DNA from: UBA5336 sp038745855
Lineage (GTDB): Bacteria; Pseudomonadota; Alphaproteobacteria; Caulobacterales; Hyphomonadaceae
DNA length: 64,000 bases
Direction of reading: 5' to 3'
NCBI GenBank assembly: GCA_038745855.1
Contig: JBCDLC010000006.1
Coordinates: 37,615-101,614 of the forward strand
Shown in pieces: positions 46,141 through 55,425 of the stretch. A program made the position numbers and the translations under genes. The notes under the pieces were generated by a model. That model was not told the origin of the DNA. It made no database searches and saw nothing but the letters and a program-made list of their open reading frames with translations. Every line of letters begins with the position of its first letter. The stretch's first letter is position 1.

Positions 46141-47252
46141 CAGCGCTCCACGCCCCAGTCGGCAAGAACCTCCTCGGTGTGCTCTCCCACGGCCGGCGAA
46201 CGACGACTGATTTCTCCCGGCGTCCTCGAAAACCGCGGCGCCGGTGCGGGTTGGGCAACGCCATCATATTCGACAAAGGTCCCCCGGGCCTGGTTATGGG
46301 CATGACCTGGAGCCTCTGCCATCGAAAGGACCGGCGCAAAGCAGATGTCGGTCCCTTCCATGATCTCGCACCACTCGGCCTGGCTCTTGGTCTTGAAGAC
46401 GTCGATCAAAGCGGTCTTCAATTCAGGCCAGTCATTCCTGTTCATCTGGTTGGCCGAAGCGAAGCCTTCGTGCACATCCAGGAGTCCAGCCTTCTCGATC
46501 AGCAACGCATAGAATTGTGGCTCGATCGATCCAATCGCGACCCAATTGCCGTCTGCGCACTCGTAGGTGTCGTAGAAGTGCGCTCCGCCATCCAGCAGAT
46601 TGGCTTCACGGTCGTCGGTCCAGATGCCGGATGCGCGCATGCCGAAGAACATGGCCGCCAAGGATGCTGCACCATCGGTCATCGCGCAGTCTATGACCTG
46701 GCCTTCACCTGATGTGCGTGCATGAATGATCCCAGCGCAAAGACCAAAGGCGAGATAGAGGGCGCCGCCCCCATAATCTCCCACCAGATTGAGCGGCGGT
46801 GACGGCCGCTCCCCCTTGCGTCCCATCGCGTGGAGAGCACCCGTGAGCGCAATGTAATTCAGGTCATGGCCAGCAGCATGGGCCAGAGGCCCAGTCTGTC
46901 CCCATCCGGTCATGCGCCCGTAGACCAACCGGGGATTACGCGCCAGCGCCACATCCGGGCCGAGACCCAACCGTTCCATCACACCGGGCCGAAATCCTTC
47001 GATCAGGCCGTCAGCCCTCTCGATCAATGACAGGGCGGTATCCACATCGCCAGGCGCCTTGAGGTTCAGAGCAACCGACCGTCGTCCACGGCCGGTCACG
47101 TCCTTTGCGGTTCCGCCAATGCCCGTACCGCCGGCCCGGTCGATACGAATCACATCCGCGCCCAGGTCGGACAGGAGCATGCCGCAGAACGGGCCCGGTC
47201 CGATTCCGGCAAATTCGACGATTTTCACGCCATCAAGCGGTCCCTGTCCCAT
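46140..47252 (-). CDS. Family III CoA transferase, alpha-methylacyl-CoA racemase-like
   Basis: A 370-residue CaiB/BaiF protein. It has PGPFCGMLLSDLGADVIRID, DGLIEGFRPGVMERLGLGPD and GHDLNYIALTGAL, where the His and Asp match the racemase catalytic pair. It most likely epimerises 2-methylacyl-CoA esters; CoA transfer is the alternative. Confidence 0.87.
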   Translation of the reverse strand: MGQGPLDGVKIVEFAGIGPGPFCGMLLSDLGADVIRIDRAGGTGIGGTAKDVTGRGRRSVALNLKAPGDVDTALSLIERADGLIEGFRPGVMERLGLGPDVALARNPRLVYGRMTGWGQTGPLAHAAGHDLNYIALTGALHAMGRKGERPSPPLNLVGDYGGGALYLAFGLCAGIIHARTSGEGQVIDCAMTDGAASLAAMFFGMRASGIWTDDREANLLDGGAHFYDTYECADGNWVAIGSIEPQFYALLIEKAGLLDVHEGFASANQMNRNDWPELKTALIDVFKTKSQAEWCEIMEGTDICFAPVLSMAEAPGHAHNQARGTFVEYDGVAQPAPAPRFSRTPGEISRRSPAVGEHTEEVLADWGVER

Positions 47253-47309
47253 ACTGTCTTCCTTTTCTAGTCGATCGGGGGTCTCACCTATTTTCCCGTC
47301 GAGGCGCGG

Positions 47310-48662
47310 GTGATCAACCCGACATTAAGCCTCTTGGGTGCATTGGAAACCCTCTGGCAACGGCTGATGGGTTTTGGGAGCGAGAATTTGACCGACCTGA
47401 ATTATCTCGATCCTCCTGTGGAACTGCTGGCCACCATGCCGCGAAAAGCCATGCTCACAACGCGGCTCCGCACCAGTGGTCTTCGTCCCATCGCCCTTGA
47501 TGAGACGTGGAGCGCCGGGTCGAAGATGCCGATCGTCGTGGATGTCGAGTCAGTCGCCGCGCCAACGCTACAAAAGCTCGAGCAGGCGGTCCGCGCAGGC
47601 ATGAACCGAACGGTCATCCTGCTTTCGCGAAAGGGCGCTGCCGGTATCGATGTTCAAGACTGCATCGTCCTCCATGGGGACCACGAGTTATCCTCGCTCT
47701 GCGCACGGCTCGAATTGCGCCGCAGGCGCGAGACCCGCGCGAGTGAGACCGTCCTGAGGCGCGAAACCGCGCAGAAGTTGGGTGGACTAGAGGAGTGGTG
47801 CACACCCCCAGGTGCGATCGCCGGTCAGGACGTGCTTTACCTCGGGGAGAGCGGCCAATTCTTCCAGACACTGCGCCACGGCTTCAAGGCCAAAGGCCAC
47901 GATATGGTTGCGGCGCTTTCGGTTCCTACTGCCGAAACCTTTCTTCAAAGCGGCAGGTTCGCCATTGTGTGCCTGAACGCGACGAGGGGGCAGCAGGATG
48001 TGCTCGCCCTTCTCGAACGCATCGCACTGGGGCAGATCATGGTTGCCTCGCCGATCGCCTTGATCACAGACATTCCCCGACACCTCCGCGACCCGGCCTA
48101 CTTGGATGTTGTGGACGAAGTCATCTCTGCCGATGAGCCCAACGACGCAATCATCGAAGCGGCCGTCGCCGCCATGGCGACCGGTCTTCCAAGTTCGGCG
48201 CCGGCCAGGGTGCGGTTGAGCTCGACCTTGTTTGACGCCCATACAAAGCTCTACTCCCATGCTTTCCTCGAAGAGCATCTGGCCGAGCAGATGCGGGCCT
48301 GCAGCCGATTGGAAGCGCCGCTCTGCCTGCTGAGCCTCAAGATCAACCCCGGCCTGCCGATCGCGGCGCGTGCAGCCCACATGCGAACCTTGGCGCACAT
48401 TGTCTCCGGCGATCTTCGGGTGACCGACCTCGCCGCCCGCGCCAGTGCGACCGAAATCGTTATCTCCTTGCGGGAAACGCCCTATGCGGGCGCTGTCAAG
48501 CTCGCGCGCCGGATCGCCGCTCGCGTTGCCCATGTCTGCACCGGCGAGGACGCATTGGATTTCAGTTGGCGCGTCGCCGAATGCCGCGCAAGCCATACGG
48601 CTGAAACGCTTATCAAAGCGGCGCTTTCCGGTGCATTCGTCCGGGCTGCCGTCGCCGCTTAA
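47310..48662 (+). CDS. PopA-like c-di-GMP effector with degenerate GGDEF domain
   Basis: A 450-residue protein. Residues about 1-300 hold two receiver-like folds without a clear phospho-acceptor set; about 305-450 form a GGDEF domain (FDAHTKLYSHAFLEEHLAEQ). The active site is lost: the position of GGDEF reads ASATEI. The inhibitory RxxD site is kept at R370-V-T-D373 with the right spacing. Length, layout and this pattern match Caulobacter PopA, which binds c-di-GMP and directs CtrA to ClpXP. GTG start, with GAGG 5 nt upstream. It overlaps the convergent mfd end by 4 nt. Confidence 0.75.
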   Translation: MINPTLSLLGALETLWQRLMGFGSENLTDLNYLDPPVELLATMPRKAMLTTRLRTSGLRPIALDETWSAGSKMPIVVDVESVAAPTLQKLEQAVRAGMNRTVILLSRKGAAGIDVQDCIVLHGDHELSSLCARLELRRRRETRASETVLRRETAQKLGGLEEWCTPPGAIAGQDVLYLGESGQFFQTLRHGFKAKGHDMVAALSVPTAETFLQSGRFAIVCLNATRGQQDVLALLERIALGQIMVASPIALITDIPRHLRDPAYLDVVDEVISADEPNDAIIEAAVAAMATGLPSSAPARVRLSSTLFDAHTKLYSHAFLEEHLAEQMRACSRLEAPLCLLSLKINPGLPIAARAAHMRTLAHIVSGDLRVTDLAARASATEIVISLRETPYAGAVKLARRIAARVAHVCTGEDALDFSWRVAECRASHTAETLIKAALSGAFVRAAVAA

Positions 48663-51600
48663 GCAGCCGCCTCCACCAGGGAGGCTTCCAGCTCTGTCAG
48701 CAGGCCCTTGATCTGGGTGCGGCGATGGTTGGCGTCTCCTGAGGCTCCGGTAAAGACCAGCTTTGAGTCCGGCCGAAGCTTGAGTTGGGAAGGCCGGGCC
48801 CGGACGATCATCATCAAATTGGGCGGGTCGAGGGGTGTGTCGTCTCGGAAGGTGAACACGGCACCCTTCGGTCCGGCGTCTAGCTTGGCAATGCCGAGCC
48901 GCTTACACCGGGCCTTGATCGATGTGACCTCCATCAGCTCCCGGGTTTCAGGCGGCATCGGGCCAAACCGGTCGATCAATTCCGCCGCAAAACTCTCGCG
49001 TTCAGCATCAGTCGCGATTGCGGCGAGACGCCGGTAGAGCGACAACCGTATCGTGAGGTCCTCAACATAGGTGTCCGGGATCAGGACCGCAGAACCGAGA
49101 TTGATCGTCGGCGACCACTCATCTGCCACCGCATCAGCCCCGTCCTCGTCCCCCGATTGCAGCGCCGTCACCGCATCCTCGAGCATCGACTGGTACAGCT
49201 CGACACCGACTTCCTTCACATGGCCCGACTGCTGGTCACCGAGCAGATTCCCGCCGCCGCGCATGTCGAGATCATGGCTTGCAAGCTGGAACCCGGCGCC
49301 GAGACTGTCGAGCGATTGCAACACCTTCAGCCGGCGCTCGGCACTTTCTGTCATCACCTGGTCACGCGGTGTGGTGAAATAGGCGTAGGCCCTAAGCTTC
49401 GATCGGCCGACACGCCCACGAAGCTGGTAAAGTTGAGCAAGCCCGAACCGATCGGCCCGGTGGATGATCAGCGTGTTCGCCCGGGGAATATCCAGACCTG
49501 ATTCCACGATCGTCGTGGACAGGAGCACGTCGTACTTGCCCTCATAGAAGGCGGTCATGATGTCTTCGAGTTCGGTGGGCGCCATCTGGCCATGGGCGAC
49601 GATGAAGCTGACTTCCGGCACCTGATCTCGGAGGAAGGTCTCGAGCCGGTCCAGGTCCTGGATCCGGGGCGCAACAAAGAAGGCCTGGCCGCCCCTGTAT
49701 TTCTCTCGGAGGAGCGCTTCGCGAATGGTCACCGTGTCGAACTCGGTGACGTATGTCCGAACCACGAGGCGATCGACGGGCGGCGTCGCAATAATCGAAA
49801 GGTCCCGGATCCCGGTGAGCGCCATCTGAAGCGTCCGGGGGATCGGTGTCGCTGACAGCGTGAGCACATGCATGTCAGCCCGCAGCTCCTTGAGCCGTTC
49901 CTTGTGCTTCACGCCAAATCGCTGCTCCTCGTCAACGACAAGCAGGCCCAACCGCTTGAACTCGATCCCCTTGCCGAGCAGCGCATGGGTGCCGCAGACA
50001 ATATCAACGGTCCCGCACGATATGCCTTCCTTCACAGCGGCCGCATCCTTGCCGGTGACCAGCCTGGAGAGGTGCGCCACCTTGACGGGCCAGCCTGCGA
50101 AACGGGTCTTGAACGTTTGGTAGTGCTGGCGGGCGAGCAATGTCGTCGGCGCAATGACCGCGACCTGGGCGCCATCAAGCGCCGCCATGAACGCCGCTCG
50201 CAGCGCGACTTCGGTCTTGCCAAAACCGACATCGCCGCACACGAGCCTGTCCATCGGCTTTCCGGATCCAAGATCGGTGAAGACGTCCTCGATCGCGTTT
50301 AACTGGTCGTCGGTTTCGTCATAGGGGAACCGGGCGGCGAACTCCTCATAGACGCTCTGCCCCGCATTCAGGGCGGGCGCTTTCTTGAGCTGGCGCGCGG
50401 CCGCAATCTTGAGCAGCTCTTCCGCCATTTCCAGGATGCGTTTCTTCGCCTTCGCCTTGCGCGATTGCCATCCCGCACCGCCGAGCTTGTCGATCGACCC
50501 TTCGGCGCCTTCCGACCCATAGCGGCTGATGAGATCGATATTCTCGACCGGCAGGAAGATGCGGTCGCCCCCTGAATATTCGAGCTCCAGGCAGTCATGG
50601 GGCGCGCCCGTGAGGTCGAGGGTCTTGAGGCCCAGATACTTGCCGATGCCATGGTCCACATGCACCACGAGATCGCCGGCATCCAGCAATCCTGCCTCGG
50701 CAATGAAGCTCGCTGTCTTGCGTTTCCGCCTGGGCGCGGCGAGGCGGTCGCCCAACATGTCCGGCTCGGCGATGATGGTGAGCGTATCCGTTTCGAAGCC
50801 GCGCTCGATCGGGAGTTCGGAAATGGCAAAGCCCGCCGACCGGGCCGCTTCCAGGCTGTGGGCCCTGTCCGCATCGGTGACGTCATGGTCGACGATCACG
50901 TGGGACAACCGCTCAGCTGATCCTTCGGTCCAGGCCGCGAAGACAACCGTCTTGCCTGCGTCTCGCCTGGCCCGCGCATGGGCGATGGCGACCTCGAAGA
51001 TATTCACGTCCGGGCTCTGGCGCTCGGGTGCGAAATCCCGGCCGACGCGGGCGCCAAGGTCGATCTCGCTCCCGGATGCGGGATTGGGGGTGAACCGCAC
51101 CGACGCGCGCGTTCCAAGCGCCGCCTCGAGCTGTGCGTCCGTCAGGTATAGCGTCTCGGGCGGAAGCACCCGGACGGTCTGCCGATCGCCTGCGGCCTCT
51201 ATCCTAGCATCGTAATAGTCGCGCGCCTGGGTAAGGCGTTCCCGGCCCGCTTCCTGGGCCAGCGGGCCCAGTGCAATCAGCGCGTCCTCCGCTAGATAGT
51301 CAAACAGGGTCTCGAGCCGCGGATAGAAGAGCGGCAACCACGTTTCGACCCCTTGCCGCCGAACCGATGCCCGCGCAGCTTCGAACATGGGATCGCCCGA
51401 CGGCGGTCCAAACGTCTCGAGGTAGCGCTCGCGGAAGCCGGCAAGCACCTCTTCGCTGAACAGCACCTCACTGACCGGCGAGAGCACAGCCCGCTTCAGC
51501 CCGCCTGTGGACCGCTGGGTCTCGGGGTCAAACGTCCGTAGCTGTTCCAGCACGTTCCCGAAGAGATCGAGGCGGAGAGGCTCGGGATGCGTCGGCGGAT

Positions 51601-52129
51601 AGAGATCGATGATCCCGCCCCTGACCGCGAACTCCCCCCGCTCGCGGACCACGGAAACCCGGGAATAGCCATTGATCGAAAGAAAGGTCGTCAGCGCGGC
51701 CTCATCCACGGTGCCGCCTTCGACGACCTCCAGGCTTGCGCTGGCCATGGTCTCGGCTGGCGGCACTTTCTGGACGAGGGCAGAGGCCGTGGTGACCAGT
51801 AGCACCCCGCCGCCGGCCGCACCGCCTGCCTTGCGTTGCGCTAACGCTGCCAGGGCCGAGCAGCGCTTGGCCGACGTGGCTGGGCTGGGGCTGACCCGGT
51901 CATAGGGCAGGGTGTCCCAACCGGGCAGGTCGATGACCTCGAGTTGGGGATCGGCAAACAGCGCAACCGCCTTGGCCGTCTCGGCCTGTTTCCCGTCCCG
52001 CGCCACGTAAACGCCCATCGAGCCGCGCGCCTTGAGCGCCTCCACAAGCGCGAGGATGTCAGCGCCGAACGGTGCTCCGGCAAGAGTCGAAGGGCCTGAC
52101 AGGGATGTCAGCAAGTCATGCGGCGTCAT
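48659..52129 (-). CDS. mfd: Transcription-repair coupling factor Mfd
   Basis: An 1156-residue SF2 translocase that removes RNA polymerase stalled at DNA damage and recruits UvrA. It has the UvrB-homology region, the RNA-polymerase-interaction domain (DAGDLVVHVDHGIGKYLG), Walker A GDVGFGKTEVA, DEEQRFG, LSATPIPRTL and QLRGRVGRS, plus a C-terminal TRCF domain. Full length for the family. It follows sdhE by 55 nt on the same strand. Confidence 0.97.
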   Translation of the reverse strand: MTPHDLLTSLSGPSTLAGAPFGADILALVEALKARGSMGVYVARDGKQAETAKAVALFADPQLEVIDLPGWDTLPYDRVSPSPATSAKRCSALAALAQRKAGGAAGGGVLLVTTASALVQKVPPAETMASASLEVVEGGTVDEAALTTFLSINGYSRVSVVRERGEFAVRGGIIDLYPPTHPEPLRLDLFGNVLEQLRTFDPETQRSTGGLKRAVLSPVSEVLFSEEVLAGFRERYLETFGPPSGDPMFEAARASVRRQGVETWLPLFYPRLETLFDYLAEDALIALGPLAQEAGRERLTQARDYYDARIEAAGDRQTVRVLPPETLYLTDAQLEAALGTRASVRFTPNPASGSEIDLGARVGRDFAPERQSPDVNIFEVAIAHARARRDAGKTVVFAAWTEGSAERLSHVIVDHDVTDADRAHSLEAARSAGFAISELPIERGFETDTLTIIAEPDMLGDRLAAPRRKRKTASFIAEAGLLDAGDLVVHVDHGIGKYLGLKTLDLTGAPHDCLELEYSGGDRIFLPVENIDLISRYGSEGAEGSIDKLGGAGWQSRKAKAKKRILEMAEELLKIAAARQLKKAPALNAGQSVYEEFAARFPYDETDDQLNAIEDVFTDLGSGKPMDRLVCGDVGFGKTEVALRAAFMAALDGAQVAVIAPTTLLARQHYQTFKTRFAGWPVKVAHLSRLVTGKDAAAVKEGISCGTVDIVCGTHALLGKGIEFKRLGLLVVDEEQRFGVKHKERLKELRADMHVLTLSATPIPRTLQMALTGIRDLSIIATPPVDRLVVRTYVTEFDTVTIREALLREKYRGGQAFFVAPRIQDLDRLETFLRDQVPEVSFIVAHGQMAPTELEDIMTAFYEGKYDVLLSTTIVESGLDIPRANTLIIHRADRFGLAQLYQLRGRVGRSKLRAYAYFTTPRDQVMTESAERRLKVLQSLDSLGAGFQLASHDLDMRGGGNLLGDQQSGHVKEVGVELYQSMLEDAVTALQSGDEDGADAVADEWSPTINLGSAVLIPDTYVEDLTIRLSLYRRLAAIATDAERESFAAELIDRFGPMPPETRELMEVTSIKARCKRLGIAKLDAGPKGAVFTFRDDTPLDPPNLMMIVRARPSQLKLRPDSKLVFTGASGDANHRRTQIKGLLTELEASLVEAAA

Positions 52130-52184
52130 GGGTGAGGCGAGCTCCCGCGTCGGGGGTGGCGAGGCGTCAATCGGATGGGATCTA

Positions 52185-52445
52185 TCAGCCTGGCTGCGCC
52201 TCGTAGCGGAATGCGATGAGCCGGTCCAGCACGGGGCCCTGGTGGTTGGGCGGAACTTCCTTCTGGCCGATCAGCCAGGCATAGACTTCCCAGTCCGGCG
52301 TCGCGAGCAGGCGCTCGAATTCGTCAAGGCCGGCCTCGTCGAAACTCTCGATCTCCGCATCCGCGAACGTGCCCATGAGCAGGTCCATCTCGCGAAACCC
52401 GCGTCGCCAGGCCCTGAATCTCAGTTTCCGCCGTCTCACGTCCAT
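52185..52445 (-). CDS. sdhE: FAD assembly factor SdhE
   Basis: An 86-residue protein that promotes flavinylation of succinate dehydrogenase. The family signature is FRAWRRGFREMDLLMGTFAD. The ATG at 52445 (MDVRRRKLRF) is chosen over an open frame to 52541 that would run into recG. The sdhE-mfd pair divergent from recG is a common alphaproteobacterial arrangement. Confidence 0.93.
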   Translation of the reverse strand: MDVRRRKLRFRAWRRGFREMDLLMGTFADAEIESFDEAGLDEFERLLATPDWEVYAWLIGQKEVPPNHQGPVLDRLIAFRYEAQPG

Positions 52446-52539
52446 AGGCACGCTCCATCTGTCAGGGGCTACATAGGCCTGTGGAGACCTGCTGAACAGC
52501 CGATTGCTCTTGGAGAGGGTGCCGCATAGGGTCCGCGCC

Positions 52540-54711
52540 ATGCGGGACGAGCGTCTCTACTCCCTCTTCGAACAGGTTGATGCCTTGCCAGGGATCGGCC
52601 CGAAGACCAAGCCTGCCTATGAGCGGCTCACCGGCGGCACGTCGATCTGGGATCTCTTGCTCCATCTTCCGGAACGCTGGCTCGACCGGCGCGTCCGCGA
52701 CACTTTCGATGAAACAGAGCCCGGCGAAGTGGCCACCGTCCAGGGCGAGGTGAATTCCTACAAGGCGCCTTATAACGAACGCTCACCCCACCGGATCCGT
52801 CTGTTCGACGGAACGGGCTTCCTCACCCTCGTCTTTTTCCGTGCCGATGGCCGCTGGCTGCAGGGGCAGTTCCCGATCGGCGCAACCCGGATTGTGTCAG
52901 GCCGGATCGATGATTGGGAAGGCGAGCGCCAGATGACCCATCCCGACCATGTGGTCGATCCTGCAAGCGGAGAACATCCGCCCCGGGTGGAGCCGATCTA
53001 CGGCCTGACCGCAGGGCTCACCAACAAAAAGGTGCACAACGCAGCGCTGGCCGCGCTCGACCGGATCCCCGAAGATCTGCCGGAATGGCAGGATGTTCAC
53101 CTCGTAGCCCAAAAGGGCTGGCCCTCTTTCAGGGACGCCCTCAAGGCGCTGCACGGTCCCGAAGATTATCTGCCAGAAAGTTTTGCCCAGGCCCGCGATC
53201 GTTTGGCCTATGACGAAGCGCTCTCCCGGGAAGCGGCGTTTGCCCTAGCCAGGGCCTCCCGTGAGAAGCGCCGGGGCCCACCCATCAAGGCGAACCGCGA
53301 GGCCCAGCGGAAAGTCCTCTATTCCCTGCCGTTCAAACCGACCGGGGCCCAGCTCAAATCGATCATCGAGATCGAGGAAGACCTTGTCACCCCGACGCCC
53401 ATGCGCCGGATGCTGCAGGGCGATGTGGGGGCGGGCAAGACGCTGGTGGGGGCTATCGCCGCCGTGCAAGCGGTGGAAGCCGGGTTCCAGGTTGCCTTCA
53501 TGGCGCCCACAGAAGTCCTCGCGCGCCAGCAATTCTCCACGCTCGACAAGCTTCTCTCACCCCACGGTTACACCGTCGCCGCGCTGACCGGGCGCGACAA
53601 GGGATCGGCCCGCAACGCAACGCTCATGGGCCTTGCCGATGGCTCGATCCAGGTCGCTGCCGGCACCCATGCCCTGTTCCAGGAGGGGGTCAGCTTCGCC
53701 CAACTGGGCCTCGTCATCGTGGATGAGCAACACCGGTTCGGCGTGCTCGACCGGGTCAAGCTCGCTCAAAAGGCTGTCGACCCGCACATGCTGGTGATGA
53801 GTGCGACCCCGATTCCGCGCACGCTCGCCCTGAGCCAGTTCGGCGACCTCGACGTTTCAATTCTGAACGAGAAACCGGAGGGCCGGAAACCCGTCGAAAC
53901 GCGCGTCCTTCCCGAAACCCGGATCGGGGAAATCATCCAGGCCGTCGGCCGGGCGATCCAGAGGGATGAGCGGGCCTTCTGGATTTGCCCACGGGTCGAC
54001 TCCGATGACCTCGAGGATGCGTCCGCCGTAGGGCGTCAAGCCTCACTGGCCCATCAGTTAGGGGTGCCGGTAGGCCTGGTCCACGGCCGGCTGAAAGCCC
54101 AGGAGAAGGACACTGCGCTGGAGGACTTCCGCACCGGGAAAACGAAAGTGCTTGTGGCCACAACCGTTGTCGAAGTGGGCGTGGACGTGCCCGAGGCGAC
54201 CATCATCGTGATCGAGCGCGCCGAAAGTTTCGGGCTGGCCCAGCTCCACCAACTCCGGGGACGCGTCGGCCGGGGCGACAAGGCCGCTTACTGCCTGCTT
54301 CTCTACAAGCCACCGGTCGGCGAAACCGCCCGGGAGCGGCTGGAAACCCTGCGCCGGACCGAAGACGGGTTCGAGATCGCCGAAGCCGACTTCCGCCTGC
54401 GCGGAGCAGGCGACGTTCTCGGCACGCGCCAGTCGGGTATGGCCGACTACCGCGTGATGTCCCTGCCCAGGGACAATGACCTCGTCGAGATTGCCCGCAA
54501 GGACGCCGGGCTGGCCGTTGCCAACGATCCCGACCTGCAAGGCGAGCGGGGCCGCGCGCTCAGCCTTATCCGTGAGCTGTTTCGACTGCGGACGGCGTCG
54601 TCTCCGGGGGAGGCGCTTGGGGGCGAGGGTCAGGATCAGGACCCGGATCGAGATCCTGATCAGGATCTTTCACCGGAAGGCGTTCAGGCACCACAAGCCC
54701 CGCAGAAATGA
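52540..54711 (+). CDS. recG: ATP-dependent DNA helicase RecG with acidic C-terminal tail
   Basis: A 723-residue helicase that remodels stalled replication forks. It has the wedge domain, Walker A GDVGAGKTLVG, DEQHRFG, SATPIPRTLA and QLRGRVGRGD. After the normal end (LIRELFRLR) it carries a low-complexity tail (GQDQDPDRDPDQDL) read through an 18-bp palindrome; this tail lies antisense to the DUF502 gene. The ATG at 52540 has ATAGGG 8 nt upstream; upstream TTG/GTG starts are possible. Confidence 0.95.
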   Translation: MRDERLYSLFEQVDALPGIGPKTKPAYERLTGGTSIWDLLLHLPERWLDRRVRDTFDETEPGEVATVQGEVNSYKAPYNERSPHRIRLFDGTGFLTLVFFRADGRWLQGQFPIGATRIVSGRIDDWEGERQMTHPDHVVDPASGEHPPRVEPIYGLTAGLTNKKVHNAALAALDRIPEDLPEWQDVHLVAQKGWPSFRDALKALHGPEDYLPESFAQARDRLAYDEALSREAAFALARASREKRRGPPIKANREAQRKVLYSLPFKPTGAQLKSIIEIEEDLVTPTPMRRMLQGDVGAGKTLVGAIAAVQAVEAGFQVAFMAPTEVLARQQFSTLDKLLSPHGYTVAALTGRDKGSARNATLMGLADGSIQVAAGTHALFQEGVSFAQLGLVIVDEQHRFGVLDRVKLAQKAVDPHMLVMSATPIPRTLALSQFGDLDVSILNEKPEGRKPVETRVLPETRIGEIIQAVGRAIQRDERAFWICPRVDSDDLEDASAVGRQASLAHQLGVPVGLVHGRLKAQEKDTALEDFRTGKTKVLVATTVVEVGVDVPEATIIVIERAESFGLAQLHQLRGRVGRGDKAAYCLLLYKPPVGETARERLETLRRTEDGFEIAEADFRLRGAGDVLGTRQSGMADYRVMSLPRDNDLVEIARKDAGLAVANDPDLQGERGRALSLIRELFRLRTASSPGEALGGEGQDQDPDRDPDQDLSPEGVQAPQAPQK

Positions 54712-55345
54712 TCATCTTGGCGCCTTCCTCAACGGTCATGTCGAGGGTCTTCAACTCGCTCCGTGGAACATAAAGCAGGAAGCCGGAGGTCGGGTTTGGC
54801 GTTGTCGGGACAAAAACACCCACCGATCCGTCAACCAGCCGATCTTTCACTTCGCCCTTCGCTTCAGCCGACAGGAAGCCGATGCACCAGGTCCCGCGCC
54901 TGGGATACTCGATCAGGACGACTTCCTTGAAATTCTTCCTGTCGCCCGAACCAAGGATATCGAACAACTGTTTGAATGCGCCGTAGATATTGCTCACCAC
55001 CGGGATCCGGTTCAGGAGGCGCTCGGTCAGGTTCACCATCGACCGGCCAATCAGATTCGTCCCGACAGCCCCAAGCAGTGTTAGACCGACAACGGCCACC
55101 ACCAGACCGACGCCAGGGATCGCGATGTTCGTGTAGGTTTCAGGGTCCAGCACCGGCGGCAGCAGCGGCTTGATCCGCGCGTCGATCACAGTGATCAGCC
55201 AGGCGACAACACCCACGGAAATGGCGATCGGCGCCGCGATCACGACACCGGCAAAGAAACGGCCACGAAGCCAGCCAAAAAGGGTCAGCTTCGGGAGGTC
55301 TTCGAGGCTTGGCAAGGGATGGTCAGAACGGTTCCGTTTGCTCAT
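54566..55345 (-). CDS. DUF502 membrane protein
   Basis: A 259-residue protein of the DUF502 family: two N-terminal helices (GRFFAGVVIAAPIAISVGVV; IAIPGVGLVVAVVGLTLLG), then RIPVVSNIYGAFKQLFD and GVFVPTTPNPTSGFLL. Function unknown; plant homologues sit in membranes. The C-terminal 48 residues (DPDQDLDPGPDPDPRPQ) are Asp/Pro rich and encoded opposite the recG tail. The ATG at 55345 is the only sensible start; GGAG lies 12 nt upstream. Confidence 0.92.
   Translation of the reverse strand: MSKRNRSDHPLPSLEDLPKLTLFGWLRGRFFAGVVIAAPIAISVGVVAWLITVIDARIKPLLPPVLDPETYTNIAIPGVGLVVAVVGLTLLGAVGTNLIGRSMVNLTERLLNRIPVVSNIYGAFKQLFDILGSGDRKNFKEVVLIEYPRRGTWCIGFLSAEAKGEVKDRLVDGSVGVFVPTTPNPTSGFLLYVPRSELKTLDMTVEEGAKMIISAGLVVPERLPVKDPDQDLDPGPDPDPRPQAPPPETTPSAVETAHG
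54651..54668. repeat. 18-bp perfect palindrome in the recG/DUF502 overlap
   Basis: AGATCCTGATCAGGATCT reads identically on both strands and sits where the two genes overlap. Both genes read it in the same register, giving D-P-D-Q-D on each strand. Confidence 0.9.
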
Positions 55346-55425
55346 GGACCGGGAAAGCTCCTTCGTTGCGCAGCCGACGGCTATCAGGCTTGGCCACGCG
55401 TGTATTCCGCGCAATTGTGGCATCC

